Made by a program: the position numbers and the translations under genes
Notes under the pieces: model-generated
Seen by the model: the letters and a program-made list of their open reading frames with translations, nothing else
What the model was told of the DNA's origin: nothing
Database searches by the model: none
Shown here: one piece after another, positions 35,201-48,100 of the stretch
Layout of the letters: every line of letters starts with the position of its first letter
Numbering within the stretch: position 1 is the first letter of the stretch
Assembly: GCA_000310025.1 (NCBI GenBank)
Contig: FN648528.1
Location: 69,245-133,244 of the forward strand
DNA from: Ectocarpus siliculosus
Lineage: Eukaryota; Sar; Phaeophyceae; Ectocarpales; Ectocarpaceae
Reading direction: 5' to 3'
DNA: 64,000 bases

Positions 35201-37850
35201 CACGTCGAAGGAGGGTCGGGAAAACGTGTGTTTCATTTCGGTTTCATTGGCACAGCTATGTCTGCGGTGCCGTGGTAGTGGGTCGCCGAAATGTCTATTC
35301 TATCGCGATTGATAATAGATTATGCTTGATACAATCCGACGGTGCCTTTGGGTCCTCTCTGTGGTATTTGCGGCAGTAAAGTCCAAATACCACCTTCAGA
35401 TATCTCCATGTGTGTACGTCGACACGTACGTAGAGTTAGCTAGGTCAGAGTGTCGAGGAACTCAAAAGGGGCCCGCGCAAATAGAGGTGGCAGAAGAAGC
35501 AGCAGTAGAAGAAATATGTTAAGGAAAAGCGGCAAAGCGGCGTATCCTATACTAAACTCTATACAACAGCCTGTGCTCGACGGTGGCAATCAAATAAGAA
35601 TTGTGCTTGGAACCCGAAATTGAAGTGCCTTAGTTGAGGTCTGTTCCGTAGTGGAAAGGACCGGATGAGGGTACAACCGCCCCCCTTATACGAAGGTCAC
35701 AACAGTAGACCCCATCCCCAAGAAGAGCATCAACGCCACGAACAAAAACAACAACAACAACGACCATAACAACAAGGACAGTAGTAGCCGCAGAAGCAGG
35801 AACAGCAGCAGGTCGTAAAGCGCCGATTCCAGGCCTTTGTTACCTCAAGCACTTCCTCTTGGTACCACTCGGGGACAGGGACGCCCCGGTTGTTGCCGAA
35901 GACGGTGTTGGGGTCCTTGGTGTCACGCTTTTTGACGGCCAGGCGAGTTCGCCGGCTTGCGATAGCGGTGGGATTGTCCGCGGCGAAGTATTCAACGACA
36001 AGCCCTGCCGCGCCCATGTGGTCCTGCATAAGAATTGTTTGGGGCCGTGACCCAGCAATACGTCAATTTGTCGTTGTTGTTTACGTGGTTGTCGGTGTTG
36101 TTGACTTGCAACGAGTGTTTGAGTCTGTGGAAGCCACACGTACCGGGCCGCGGCCGTGTGCACCCAAGAAGGAAAAGGAGCGTGAGAACATCAAACGAGG
36201 TATTCGGCGCGTGCAACTCACCCAGTGGCGATGCGTGTAGACGATGTACTTGAGCTTGGTACCCTCGGAGAGGAGCGCGTCGATCGATGCCGTAAGCCAA
36301 GTGCCGTTGGGAAACTTCTCCCCGAAACTTGACGTGAAGCTCGCTGAATACACGACCACAAAAAAGAGGGTTACGTAACATGCAGTGAGAGAGACGGTAT
36401 TCATCGGGCAAAACTCTTGTTGTGGTGGGTCGGGTCGTGGGCGAAGTTGGTGATCGGAGTGAGTGAGAGGCGGGAACGGGTGTGCTGCTGTGTCTGTGAC
36501 CTAGAACGACTTCAAACAGCGTGCGGCGTGGGTGGGTGTGGTTCGAGGAGGAAGACGGGGGGAAACCGACAGGGTGGCCATCTTTGCAGCCTTAATATCG
36601 CGATGTCGTTACGCCATCACTTATTGAGGCACTGGCGATTGGGGCACCGGGCGTAGTCTAGGGGTGTTGTTGCCACGGTCTTGGTCATCAAAAACGTTTT
36701 TTGTAGAGGGGGCAAAGGGCTGAGTTCGGTGGAACCCCCCATGACCAACTAACTAACTGCTCGAACACCGCCGCTTGTTCTCCAGAGGTTTTTTGTTGGC
36801 GTCGCGTGTTGTGTAGCGCCATCACAGCACAGGCTAATCCATGCACCCGCCGCTACCGCGCAGTAGATGGGGCCGCCGAGGTGGAACGACAAAGTTGGTG
36901 CACAGATGATGTCCACCCTTTCCCACCCGAAACGCCGTATGAGCCGCCAAATCTCTTGACAATAAACTTTTTTAACTGTAGCGGCATTCCGACACACTCA
37001 CCTTCGGGAGCATCGAAGAGCACTGCCTCGCCGCCGCTTTCCGCCAGCATGCAGAAGTAAGCTCCCTCGGTGAGCGCGTACACGGCGGTGGTGCCCTCGC
37101 TGCTGCCGGTGGCAGTGGCGTTGTTTCCCCCGATTTGCTTGTACATTACCGGGTTCGAGTCGTTACCGCTGCTACCACCTGGTATGGGCAGAAAATCCTC
37201 CCATACGTCTGGATTAATGGGCTGCGGGTGCAGATAGATATAGCGGGAGGAGCAGTTTGTTTGTCGTCAGCATGGTTGAACTACAGTGTGTTTCATTCAC
37301 AGGAAAATGTTGCTGTGGCGTACTGCTGCGTACAAAGCGTGGTGGTGTGGATACTTTCGTGCTACCTGCGCTACCCGAAATTAATTGGCTTGATGCCATC
37401 TATCCTTTGCGACATGTGTCGGCCTTTATCATGTCGGTTGCGCGTGGTGATTGAACGTGGGTGTTTCACTGGAAAAAAATCTAGGGGACTGTAATCTACA
37501 GTACTGAGTTAGAGAGTAGAGGGCAGCAACGACGACCAACCTGTCTGTATTTATAGCCTAACATGATCAGGTTCAGTGAATACCGGCTGATGGTGATGAG
37601 GCAGCAGAGCAATCGTTTCGCATTTTGCACATTTGCCGCGTGGCAGTTATGCTGCTAAGTTAAGGTGACTCCGCTCAGAGCACCGATGGAACATCAACCC
37701 AAAACTTGCCGTCAGGGAGTCGCATATCCAACCCGTTTCGCCGACGTCTCCCTCACAGCGCTTGACAGACTGGCTCTCGCAGAGCTTGGAGGGGAACGAA
37801 ATGAAGAGCACTATCGCCGTCACGGCTGCTGCGAGAGGAGAGAGGTGCAT
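32269..37850 (-). CDS. Secreted metallo-beta-lactamase-fold hydrolase
   Basis: Nine exons on the minus strand: 37850-37757, 37208-37002, 36343-36222, 36023-35844, 35157-35028, 33945-33897, 33483-33413, 33238-33046, 32431-32269. Together they encode 402 residues, in frame throughout. The first exon is the least certain; it gives a signal peptide (MHLSPLAAAVTAIVLFISF). An alternative acceptor at 37,221 would lengthen exon two. All family metal ligands are visible: THRHWDH (the HxHxDH motif, split across the 36,222/36,023 junction), the His of ANAHQGGD, the Asp of MVTDTVFAGW, and the His of VLVGGHLTRLG. VLFDAPE near the N-terminus and FAGWAPF are also typical of the fold. A hydrolytic enzyme acting outside the cell or in the secretory pathway is likely; the substrate cannot be told. 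The stop at 32,269 closes the Trp-rich C-terminus. Confidence 0.85.
37757..37850 (-). other. Candidate signal-peptide exon of the MBL gene
   Basis: The ATG at 37,850 opens a Leu/Ala/Val-rich hydrophobic stretch ending near FPSKLCESQS. A GTGAGG donor follows in phase 1, which fits an acceptor at 37,209 that starts with two codon bases. No other start upstream of the exon ending 37,002 looks as good. Confidence 0.5.
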
Positions 37851-38310
37851 GACCAACGATCGCTGCTGCTGTGGCGCTGTAGAAGAGTGTGTGTCGGCGG
37901 CGGCGGCGCGGCGGGGCGAGGAAGTTGTCCGATGATAGAATCTGCGGTACATTTGAGGAATCTGAATCTGCCGGCGGGACGATCTTTGCGACACAGCTTG
38001 CTGTTACGAACTGTAGAACATGTTCGAAAGAAGGAGAAAACATCAAAAAACAATCTGCGGAACGTTCTTGGTGATGCCCACGATTCTGATGCTGTGCCCA
38101 AATGCTAACAGCACAGCACAGCAGCCGTGTAGCACTATGCGTTGACCTATGCACATAAGCCTTGCCGACATTAGGACAGTGCCCTTGTCGTGCGTGTGTA
38201 TGCTGTTAGTGCCGGTGTGCCCCAGCGTTCCTGTGGGAGAGAGCGAATTCATCATCATCACCTCGAGACGATCCTCTCTCCGCTCCCTCTCCGTTACACA
38301 GCAGCAAGGA

Positions 38311-38375
38311 TACCGTATATGACACAAGATAACACACCCCCTTCGCCGTTTTTTAAAGCTCGATTTCTCAACAGC
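38311..38375. repeat. Single arm of the 51-kb fold-back repeat
   Basis: TACCGTATATGACACAAGAT, then AACACACCCCC and AAAGCTCGATTTCTCAAC, match both arms of the structure at 51,018-51,240. A second arm was not found nearby. Confidence 0.65.
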
Positions 38376-38510
38376 AGCTACCTGTTCACCCGGCAGGTCA
38401 GTCTGCCGACGTTCACCAGGAGAGCCAGAAGCCAAGCATGTTTTTGATCAATATCACGCGTGCCGTAGCCCGCAGCAGACATGCACCTCGAAAAATGTGA
38501 GACCACTCTC

Positions 38511-38513
<3 letters not shown>

Positions 38514-38568
<55 letters not shown>
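38514..38568. repeat. (CT)n microsatellite
   Basis: A 55-base, almost uninterrupted CT run. It lies about 0.7 kb upstream of the MBL signal-peptide exon and reads as (GA)n on the coding strand of that gene. Confidence 0.95.
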
Positions 38569-38572
<4 letters not shown>

Positions 38573-40657
38573 TTGTTGCCGTTTTCTGGTGCGAACGACA
38601 GATAAAACGGTGAAGACCAGGGGGGGTAGGGTGAAAAAAGAGTATGCATACTCGTAGTACGACTACAGATGCACATCATGGGTGTTCACGTACGCAACGG
38701 AATTGACTCCAGAATTGACCGGAAGCCCCGGTCAAGACCACAAGAAACCGTTTTCAGGTGAGTACCGCGACCTGGCATCTTGAGTCGTTTTTCACGGTAT
38801 TCTGCTGTAAAAGAGTTTGTCTGCTGTGAGATTGATTGGGATCCAAGTCCGTGGCTGATTTTCATTCCACACATACATACGCATGATCGGTGAGTTGAAA
38901 GTTAGAGATGCAGTCGCATGGCATGGCCGTTGTTCGGGAAACAGAAAACGGTGAACGAACGCCTGTTCGAGAAGCCCGGTCGCATCGGAGTATGTGCTGT
39001 AGGAACTCTCCTTGCGGGGCCGCGGCAGAAACGACACTACGTGTTGTACTCGATGGTCGTGGCCATCAATCAATGTGGATCCTCGGGGTCAATTTATTGC
39101 TGAGGTCGCATGGAACCGCCGTTTTGAGTCACTCAACAACCCCCCCCCCCGGTAACCGTGTTCTTTCTGTCGCACATACGCCTTCCATACCAATCTCCGT
39201 TCGTCGTGTGGATGTGACCTTTGAAAGCGTACGGATCTCCAATATCTGCTTGTCGAGAAATATCGATTTCCTCGTTTCGCGTTTGGGGTGTCGAATATTT
39301 TCGCTTCTCCTTCATCAAGACCTTCAACAAGTAGACCATATTTCCAGCCCCCCCCCCGCCACCCCATCCACGAAAAAAAACAACCATGAAAACCCGGACA
39401 ACCTCATCAGCACCCGATTCAATCAATAACATCTCTAGACAATGCGGAGAGTACAAAAAAACGCGCCACCACTCGAAAGTCTCCAATTTCGCTCAACCCT
39501 CCCTCCTTCTTTCATCAGTGGGGAACACCAACAGGGAAATCAATCATGGGATTTGTCATATATCTATAGCGGTATCGGAGGTTTCAAGTTCGTCAATTTC
39601 GTGAAAACCAAACCCTCAACTTCTAAACCGGTACCACCGTTGGACGGTCCGGCGTTCTTGCAACACGAACAACCCTCTGCATCTCGTAAATCAAGACATG
39701 TAACGATGCACACAAAAACAATAGGAAGGGTAAAACGAACGAATGAATGGGTGGCGCACACCTACCAACCCGCGTGTATTTAAGTCCTATATTTCCGCAT
39801 CCCCTGCCTAACGGCCCGAGAAGATCAACAATTGCATCCCCACCCCTACAGGCTAAAGGTCATCGACCCCTATCGTCATTTTTCTTTTGCAATCAAACAG
39901 CTCCCGAATCGTAGCCTGCACTCCGACCGATTCCCAACAAATCACCGTGCCTCAAGAAAAAGCGTACATAGTAGTCCGTTCTCCGACAGACTCAGACGCT
40001 TGAGGCAAAAAGAAAAAACACCTCCGCCACGAGCGAAACGGAAAGCGACTGTCGCCACCAAGAACTGAACCTGCTGGGCAAATATCCAGTCCTCGCAACA
40101 CTCGCATCGTCTGAGCTGATCCGCCAAGGAGGCGGGCAGCCGCACACAACCCAGTGTACTGCTGCCTGTCTCCCCTTGACAACAGTACCCACTCGAAAGA
40201 CACTATATAACGTATATATTGGTACACACATTTTTTTGCATGGAAGCAAATTTTCTACTCCATTCCGGGAGCAGCTGCCTGTGTGGACCGGCCGCAACTT
40301 TCAAGCCTCTGAAAACACTGATGCACCTCTCCCCTTCCAGTGCCGTTCGTCAGGTTGGGTCCGCCAAACCTATGACCCGTCCCCTACAAAAATCCCCCTT
40401 CCCCTCCCTCAAGACCGGTAAATTACACACGTGGCGGCAAGATATCGAACCGCCTGTACATTGTAGGTTTGGTGCTCATGCTACTGCCGCAAGCTACATG
40501 TAGTGCACCTTGCCTCGAACATCGCGAAGCACAAGACCCATCGTCGCATGAATATTGCCCCCGAAATTACGAACAACCGCAGCAAACAATCAATCCTCTC
40601 GCATCCGGCCGGCGCGTACCGATCGGAAATTCCGCGCGAGAAAGCACGCTGCTACTA

Positions 40658-42148
40658 CTAAGTGGCCCGAACGGTCCTCCCTGCCTTGCCTCCCTTGGAG
40701 ACAACCATGGGGCTCTTGCTGCTGCCGTTATCGCCACGCGAACCACCCCTTGCAGACTGGGGTCCGCTGCGAGAGAGCATGCCGCCGCCGCCGCCGCCAC
40801 TTCCCCCGCTCGCCGCACCTCGGCTTCCGGCCACCGTCCTTGCCGGCTTTCCTTCGCCGCTGCCGCTCCCGCCACCGCCGAAGAAGAAACCTCGCTCTCG
40901 CCCAACGCCACCGCTCCTGGGAGACTTGGATGTTGACCTGGGAGACTTGGGCGTCGACCTCGGAGACCTGGACGCCGACCTCAGCCCGCCTCCCCCTCTG
41001 GGGGACCTTAGCGGCCCCGGCGACTCAACCGGCACGCGGGACCTACTCCCCGCCCTGGGCAGGCTAGCGGGCGAGAGGGTCGGGATTGTGGCGCCGAGCG
41101 ACCTCGCCGCTTTCGAGGTCTTGAACCGCGCCGACGGGCCGGTAGAGGAAGGCGCCGGCGGGACGACCGCCATTCTTTCGGAGGCCGGCGACAGGGCCAC
41201 GGCGGCCGCCGCGGTAGCGGCCGCCGAAGCGGGGACGGCCCTGACCTTACGCGGCAAGACTCCGGCCCCCGCCGCCGCTGCGACCGCTCCCGCCGCCGCC
41301 GCCTTTACCGCCGCCGTCACTTCCTCCTTATGGGCCGGGGAGAGCCGGGTGGCGAGCGGGGACAGCGAGGGCGACGGAGATGGCGACGAGGAAGACCCCG
41401 CGGTGGCGACCTCCAGCACGCGAGAGCGGGCCCGTCCCCGGTGCGGGTCACTTCCCGCCGCCGACTCCGTCGTTGGTGCCGCGGTTCCCGCCTTCGCAGG
41501 CGCGCCGACACCGCCGGCCTTGCCTGGCGGGGGCGGCGGTGCTGCTGTAGCACTAGATGGAGAGGCACGGCTCCCAGAAGGCGTCCGCTTGTGGGGCTTG
41601 TTCCGACGGATAGCGCCGGCTACCGCTGCCCGAGGCGAGGGCTTCGCTCCCTTCGCCGTTCCAGCAGTCTCGGCCGCGGCGCTGGCCTCCTTCGCCGCGC
41701 GGACGGCATCGCGCTCCGCGGCCCTCCTGGCTTCCACTCGAGCGGCCGCCCTCTCGACCGCGGTGCTCGCGTTGAGGTTCCTCGAGTCACCGTTCCGGTT
41801 GCCAACACCGGCAGTACCCCCACCACCACCAGCGCGAGCGGTGGCGGCAGAGGGACGCCCTCCACCGACAGCAGACGCAGACCGCTTGTCCACGCTCTTG
41901 TCAACCGCACGGGCGCGGTCGCCGCCGCCGCCGCCGCCGCCAACACCACCGCCACCGGGGGTGGCCGCACCCCTCGGTTTCGCCCGCGTGCCGGCACCAC
42001 TCGTCGCTGCGGCAGCGGCGGCAGTGGCGTGCGAGGCATCGCTGGAGTTGTTCTTCCGGCCGCCGTTGCCCGTGAAGCCCCCGTTGATCCACCCCTTGAG
42101 CCGGTTGAACGAGTCCTTCACCTGGTACTTGCCCTTACGCGGGGAAGG

Positions 42149-42185
<37 letters not shown>

Positions 42186-45100
42186 ACCATCGAACGCCGG
42201 TCGAAGGAACCGCCACCCTTACCCCGCTCGCGCGCGGTTCCTCGTGCGACGGCCCCGCGCCGAGCCCTGCCGTCCTCGGCAGCCCCTCCCGACGTCCGAA
42301 CGCCGGACAGGGTCATGGCAGCGTCAGCCAGCTCCACCGCGGGGTCCATGACGCCCTCGTCGATGGAGCGCGGAAGCATACCGGCGGACGTCGAGCGGCG
42401 GTGGTGCCCGCGAGCCGGACGCGGAGTGGTGGAGGAGGAGGAGGAGGCGGGGACCCCCGAGAGGGGCGGAGCGCCTTCGACCTGTTCCTGCGGGAGAGGA
42501 GTCGGTCAGAAGGTGAGGACAACCGGAGGCGGGTCAATTGCCTGGTATGAGGGCCGGCTTTCTCGGCACGGATAAGAGGGTGACGTGCCCGGCTTCGAGG
42601 TTTCACACGTACGGATGGAAAACACAGCCTACTGTGTGTGCAAAGAGTATGAGCCGACTCCTTGCGGAACACTAAATAGAGGACCGTGGGAATCTCAAAT
42701 CATGGTCCGGAGGGCTCAAAATCTCTCAAGTTCAAAACCTCCCTAAATGAACAGCTTTATAGGGATCATTTGAACAGACCATCCAATCAAGTCGTCTGGG
42801 CTAGGCCATTCTTCCAGTGCCGTCTTCAGGGTCAAGGGCACTTTGCCCGATCGGAACGTATCGGAGATTTCAGGGTCCTGGGGAACAACATCTGCACCTA
42901 CGTTTCACAAGCGAGTAGGATGGTCTACAGAGACAAGTGGAAAAATTTCTGTCCGTTCTTTGCCGAAGCAAATGGCTAACCGCTATGAATATGTTGGTGC
43001 TCTGTGGAACCAACCGCCGGCCGGAATCTGAGATGAACTGTTGCCAAGAAAGTGAGGGGTTACATATATGCCGAGCGCCTAGACCAGAATAATCCTTACC
43101 AGCAAGAGCACGGACTGCCGTACACTACCGTGTTGCAGGACCAACCCAAAACCATGCGAAACGACCCTGTACAGTAGCGGCACGAATCGTTACCGTAGGT
43201 AATCCATCCTGTCACCTGTGCCGACGTCAACAGGTCGGAAGGAGTGATTATGTCCGCGCATATGCCCTCGACCCGAGCAGAGCTGAGTCCTCCATCTCGC
43301 AGCTCCGGCGGCGGCGCCGAAGAAGAGAGCCTCCTGCAACCCCTACTAGCGCCGCCGTTCGATTCTTCGGGTCCCCTCACCCGGTCCCGCCCGCGGCGAT
43401 CCTCTGCCTCCTTGCTGCGGGGGGATTGCCTCTCCTTCTGCCTCCTCTGCTGAGACCCTACCCGCCGCAGCTGCTGCGGCTGCTGTGAGGACGGGGACGC
43501 CCTCGAATAACCGGCAGCAGCGGTAGTCGCGCCACCACCGCCGCAGCCAACGTCGTCGCCACCGCCGCCACCGCCGCCACCAACTCTCGCCTTGGACGAT
43601 TTCGTCGGCGCGGAGTAACCGGCTGGGGCCGGCGCCGCTCTTGGGGCCGATGCGAATCCGGGCTTCCCCGCCGACCTGGGGGACCCCGCTCCTTGGGCCG
43701 ATGCGAATCCGGGCTTCCCCGCCGACCTGGGCGACCCCGCTCTTTGGGCCGGTGCGAATCCGGACTTCCCCGCCGACCTGGGCGACCCCGCTCCTTGGGC
43801 CGGTGCGAATCCGGACTTCGCGGCCGTCCTGGGCGACCCCGCTCTTTGGGCCGGTGCGAATCCGGACTTCGCGGCCGTCCTGGGCGACCCCGCTCTTTGG
43901 GCCGATGCGAATCCGGACTTCGCCGCCGTCCTGGGCGACCCCGCTTTAGCGCCCGCCACCGCCATCGCCGCGGTCGCCCTGGGCCTACCGCCGCCGCCTG
44001 ACGCCGAACAAGGCGCGCCGGCGGAGGGCGTCGGACGCGGAGCAGAAGAAGCCTTCACCCTCCGGTCGCCCGCATTTTCCTTCGTCAGGGTCGTGCTCAC
44101 ACCCGCCCATGTCGCCTTTGCCGTCGGCGCGGACCTGGGGCTCACGGGGGCGGTGGCTTCCCTCCCCTGCCTCCACCCTCTCCCGCCGACCCTACCGGCA
44201 GCAGCCCCGTCCGCCCTCGCTTCCACCCTCTCCTTGGGCAGGCCCAGCTGTGCCGTCGTGGAGGAAGACGAGCACGAATCAAACCCCGTAGCTTCCGCCG
44301 CCGCGGCGGCAGAGGCGAGAGTCCGGGCGGAGAGCGACGCTCCCGCGCCGCGGGGAGCGGCAGACGGGGGAAGCATCGTGGTCGATTCCGCAACATCGGC
44401 GGCAGCACCAGCATCAGCACCAGCCGGAGACGGAGGGTTTGTCGGCGGCGACGGCTCCTCCGTCAGCGGCGGGGGCTTATTCTCGTCGCCACCAAAGGAA
44501 GACGAAGGCACCACCGCAGTCTGGAGAACCCCCGGCGCCAGCGAGGCCGCCGCTGGCTCAACGGCCTGGCCGGCCAAGGGCGTAGCTTCGTTCGGCTTGC
44601 GCTCACCGAAGGCGTCTTCGGAAGCAAGGACACGAGCAACCCGCACCGGCTCGTCGTCCACCCTGCCTCTCTCGGCTCCGCTCCCGGCGCTGGCCTGGAG
44701 CGTACCCCTGAGACGACAAGTGCAGGGCAAAACATTAGGATCCAAGCAACGGGCGGGAAAAGGGGCGGTAAACACGAATGAAAATCTCTGTGCACAACGC
44801 CCGCTTGCGAGATATTTTCATCTTACGGGCCCCGCTGTGTCTGGAGGTGACCTGAGCGAGCGCAAAGGGGGCATGGTGCGGGGCATGAAGCCGAACACAG
44901 CCGACTGAACACCCACGAAATTCTACAGGGGCATGAAGCTCCTTTGAAAGGGTGGTCAGTATGGTGAGGTGACTGACCAACTTCTCCGGGATGAGTAGTC
45001 TTCCCACAGCAAGAAGCTGACGACATGTGACTCACTGCCAATTTTCTGTTCGTGTTCTTCGGACACAAACGACGAATCAAAAGTTCCGGGAAAAATCTAC

Positions 45101-48100
45101 ACCCATTTGTTCCCGTAATAAGAAACGAAAATATCACGACATACAGTACTCCAATTGAATGATTCATAGCCCCGTCGAGGGGCTTACACCAAAAAACGAA
45201 TGGGACGTCGTGTTCTCAGAGGAAGACATAAGACGCACCTCGCGGAAAGCCTATGCTCGTCCTCGACCTCTCCCTTTTCCTCCTGCCGGGTCTCTTTCCC
45301 CGCACCCACGTCGCCGCCGCCACCGCTCTCCGTTGCTCTCGCGGGCGACTCGCATGGGTCCGACACCGCCCCCTCTCCATCTTCCCACGCAAGCAGGCTC
45401 TTGCGGCGGTTTAGCTCCTGTGCGTGAAACCAAAAGGAAGGACAACAAACGGAAAAGAGTAATTCCCAAAATATTTCCCCGCAGTGAGGGTACAAGAGAA
45501 CTCGACGAAAACACGTTGGTGAGGGTTTACCGTCTGAACGTGTCGTTCCCGTGCTTCAAAACAAGAATTATTGCGGAGGAGAACAACGCGGAATGCACAG
45601 GGAGCAACAAAGTCTCAACAGTCAGACGACGACGCGACAACGTACAGCGCCCAGCAACGATCGCAAGATAAAACAAACACATGAGACACACCCCAAAACT
45701 CCCGTCCTAACACGCTCAAGGGTCACGAGCGCCTGCGCGTCAGGCGAAAACCCCAAGAGCACGAAACTACCCCATCGACCGCGCCTCTGGTCCCACGTCT
45801 CGTGATCCACAGCCTCATCGAATGCCATCTACACAACTCTTCATTCAACAATGGATAAACGACCAAAAAAAACTCACCGCTATCACGGCTTCCAGGTCGT
45901 TAGCTACGCCGAGGCGCCGCTCCTTGTCGTGCTCGAGCTTCCCATCGCCCACTCTCGGGGGCCGCACCAGCGCGGCCGGGTCAACGGCGTGACCCACGAC
46001 CATGTCCGCGCCGGGCCCCCGCGCCATCCCACCGCCACCGCGACTACGGCCGCCGCCACCGCTCTTCCCCCCCTTCTTGGGTCCTTGCGCTTGTTCTTCT
46101 TCTTTCTCCGCCGCTTTCACGGCGCCTTCTCCCTGCCCTCCTGTCGCAGCAGGCGTTCGCCCAGCCCCGGTATCGCCTCCAGACGCGGAAAGGGGCTCGC
46201 CAGCACCCCCCCAGACAACGCCGCCGCCGTCGCCGCCGCCGCCGCCGCCGCTAGCACTCGGCACGGTGACCGCCACCGAAGCGTTGGATTCGAAGTACGT
46301 GCTCTCCAACGACTTGCGCGGCAACGTGTTGAAAGAAGCCAGCAGCGACCCCCTGTTGATAGCACCGCCAACGGGTAATCGGTCAGTCCCAAGTCAGCAA
46401 GCACGTGGCGTGAACACGTCGGTTTCGAAAGTTCGGGCATACGGGCTTACGAGGTGAGGTATCGTGGCGCCTTGTAGCAAAACGAAGGGGGGTATCACAT
46501 GCAGGGACCCACTTCGTCTACACCGACACTCTCCATTCGCCCTTGAAAGGACCGCGCCAACTCCACGCACAGGAGTCGTCACGACACGCCGCCGTCAATC
46601 AAATCCCCAAAATATATAACCTTTCCCACAGAGCGTGCCGCACAGAGGAACACCCAACGAATAGAAAACCACACACCACCTCTCACCTCGCGTCACCAAC
46701 CCCCGAACAAAACGCGGAAGAAGTGACCGTGCCGTAAGACGCCTCCCTTCCGGGGTTCGCGGTGCTCGCCGCACCCCCGACCTTGTCGTCCTCGCCCGCC
46801 CAACTCTTCTCCTCAGGCTTCGCGGTGGCGGCGACGGATGCGGCGGCTCCGGGGCACACATCGGTTCCGCCGCTGGCGCCAACTTCGGTGACCTCATCAT
46901 CGACCCCTACCCGTGGCTGAACCGGGGACTCCCCCCGCTCCTCGTTCTCCGCCTCGTCTTCCTCCGGCGCGGAAGTCAGCTGCTGCGGCGGTGCGCGGGC
47001 GCACCCTTGCTCCGCCCTCTCGGCGGTCCTACCCCTGCCTTGCTCCGGAGGCCCCGCCGCCGCCGCAGTCGTAGAAACAACAACCTCCTGGTTTTCGCTC
47101 CCGCCGCCGCCGCCGCCGCCGCTGCTAACACGACCGCCGCTCACCTTGCTGCTGGTGCTCGACCTACTGCTACCACCCCCTCTGGTCCAGGACCCAGGGC
47201 CGCGGACGGGACCCGTACCGAGACTGAAGGCCGAGTTGGAAGAGCGACGCCCGGAGGACGACGAGGACGAGCTAATGCTGCGGCGGGGGCCACCGCCGTT
47301 TTTCATCGCTCCGGCGCCGGCGCCGGTGCCGGCGGGGGACTGGCGGGCCTGGCGGAAAAAGAGCGACGGTGATCAATAATGGTGCCGTTCGCCGTTTTCG
47401 ACCGCGGGGAAATGACGAAAATAAAGGGCACTAGAATCGTCGGGAAAAGGCGCCAACGGAAGACAGAATCGAAAAGCCGGGGTTTAAAGTCCCCGCGAAA
47501 CGTTCAACTTCAGTGCCCAGGGAGGAATCGCGGCGGTGAGGCTCAAAACCTGAAGCAGGGGCAACATCGTCAACAGGCCCACAAACTCGGCGCCATACAC
47601 TTTCGCCGATACAAAACTGTCAGCGAAGAAAGTACAATACGCACCAATTCCAAATCGCTGGATGCCCACACGACGTTCCCATAGCTTATCCACTGCGTGC
47701 TGTGCCGTTAGCTATCCTTGCCGATACGTCACGGCCAGCAAAAAAAAAAAACGCACCAGTATCCACAAAATTCCCACTCCGCCACATGCCCACAAGGAAC
47801 GTGTCCGAAACTTACCCACTGCATGTTGTGCCGGTGCAAGGCCGGAGACGGTGACAGCGATCGAGTGCCCCCTCCGCTCACGGGGAACGATTCGTCGCTT
47901 GCGGCCGCTCGCCGCCGCTGCTGCTGTAGTCCCGTGTGCCCATGCCGAGTGGGCGAGTGCTCGAGAAGAACGCCTGGGCCGTGGTTGTCCAAGTCTGGGG
48001 GGAGGCGGCGACAACAAGACGGTTTCACACGAAACGGGCCCGACGTTTACGAGGAAAATAGCAAAGCTTTCGTTCACCATAGAGTAGGTAGGGTGTACGT

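Larger units (their letters stand above)
37851..40657. other. Intergenic region between the MBL gene and the ten-exon gene
   Basis: Both flanking genes are on the minus strand, so this is the 3' side of the ten-exon gene and the promoter side of the MBL gene. It contains the (CT)n run at 38,514-38,568 and a single arm of the fold-back element also seen at 51 kb (38,311-38,375). No coding exon was recognised. Confidence 0.5.

Noticed and set aside
40662-42575. 637-codon plus-strand open frame opposite the last exon of the ten-exon gene
   Set aside because: It is a mirror of GC-rich codons with few stop-compatible triplets. The minus strand has clean splice sites and in-frame continuity with nine other exons, while the plus frame has none.
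44093-44908. 271-codon plus-strand frame opposite exon nine
   Set aside because: Antisense shadow of the same GC-rich gene. Phase-consistent splicing is found only on the minus strand.
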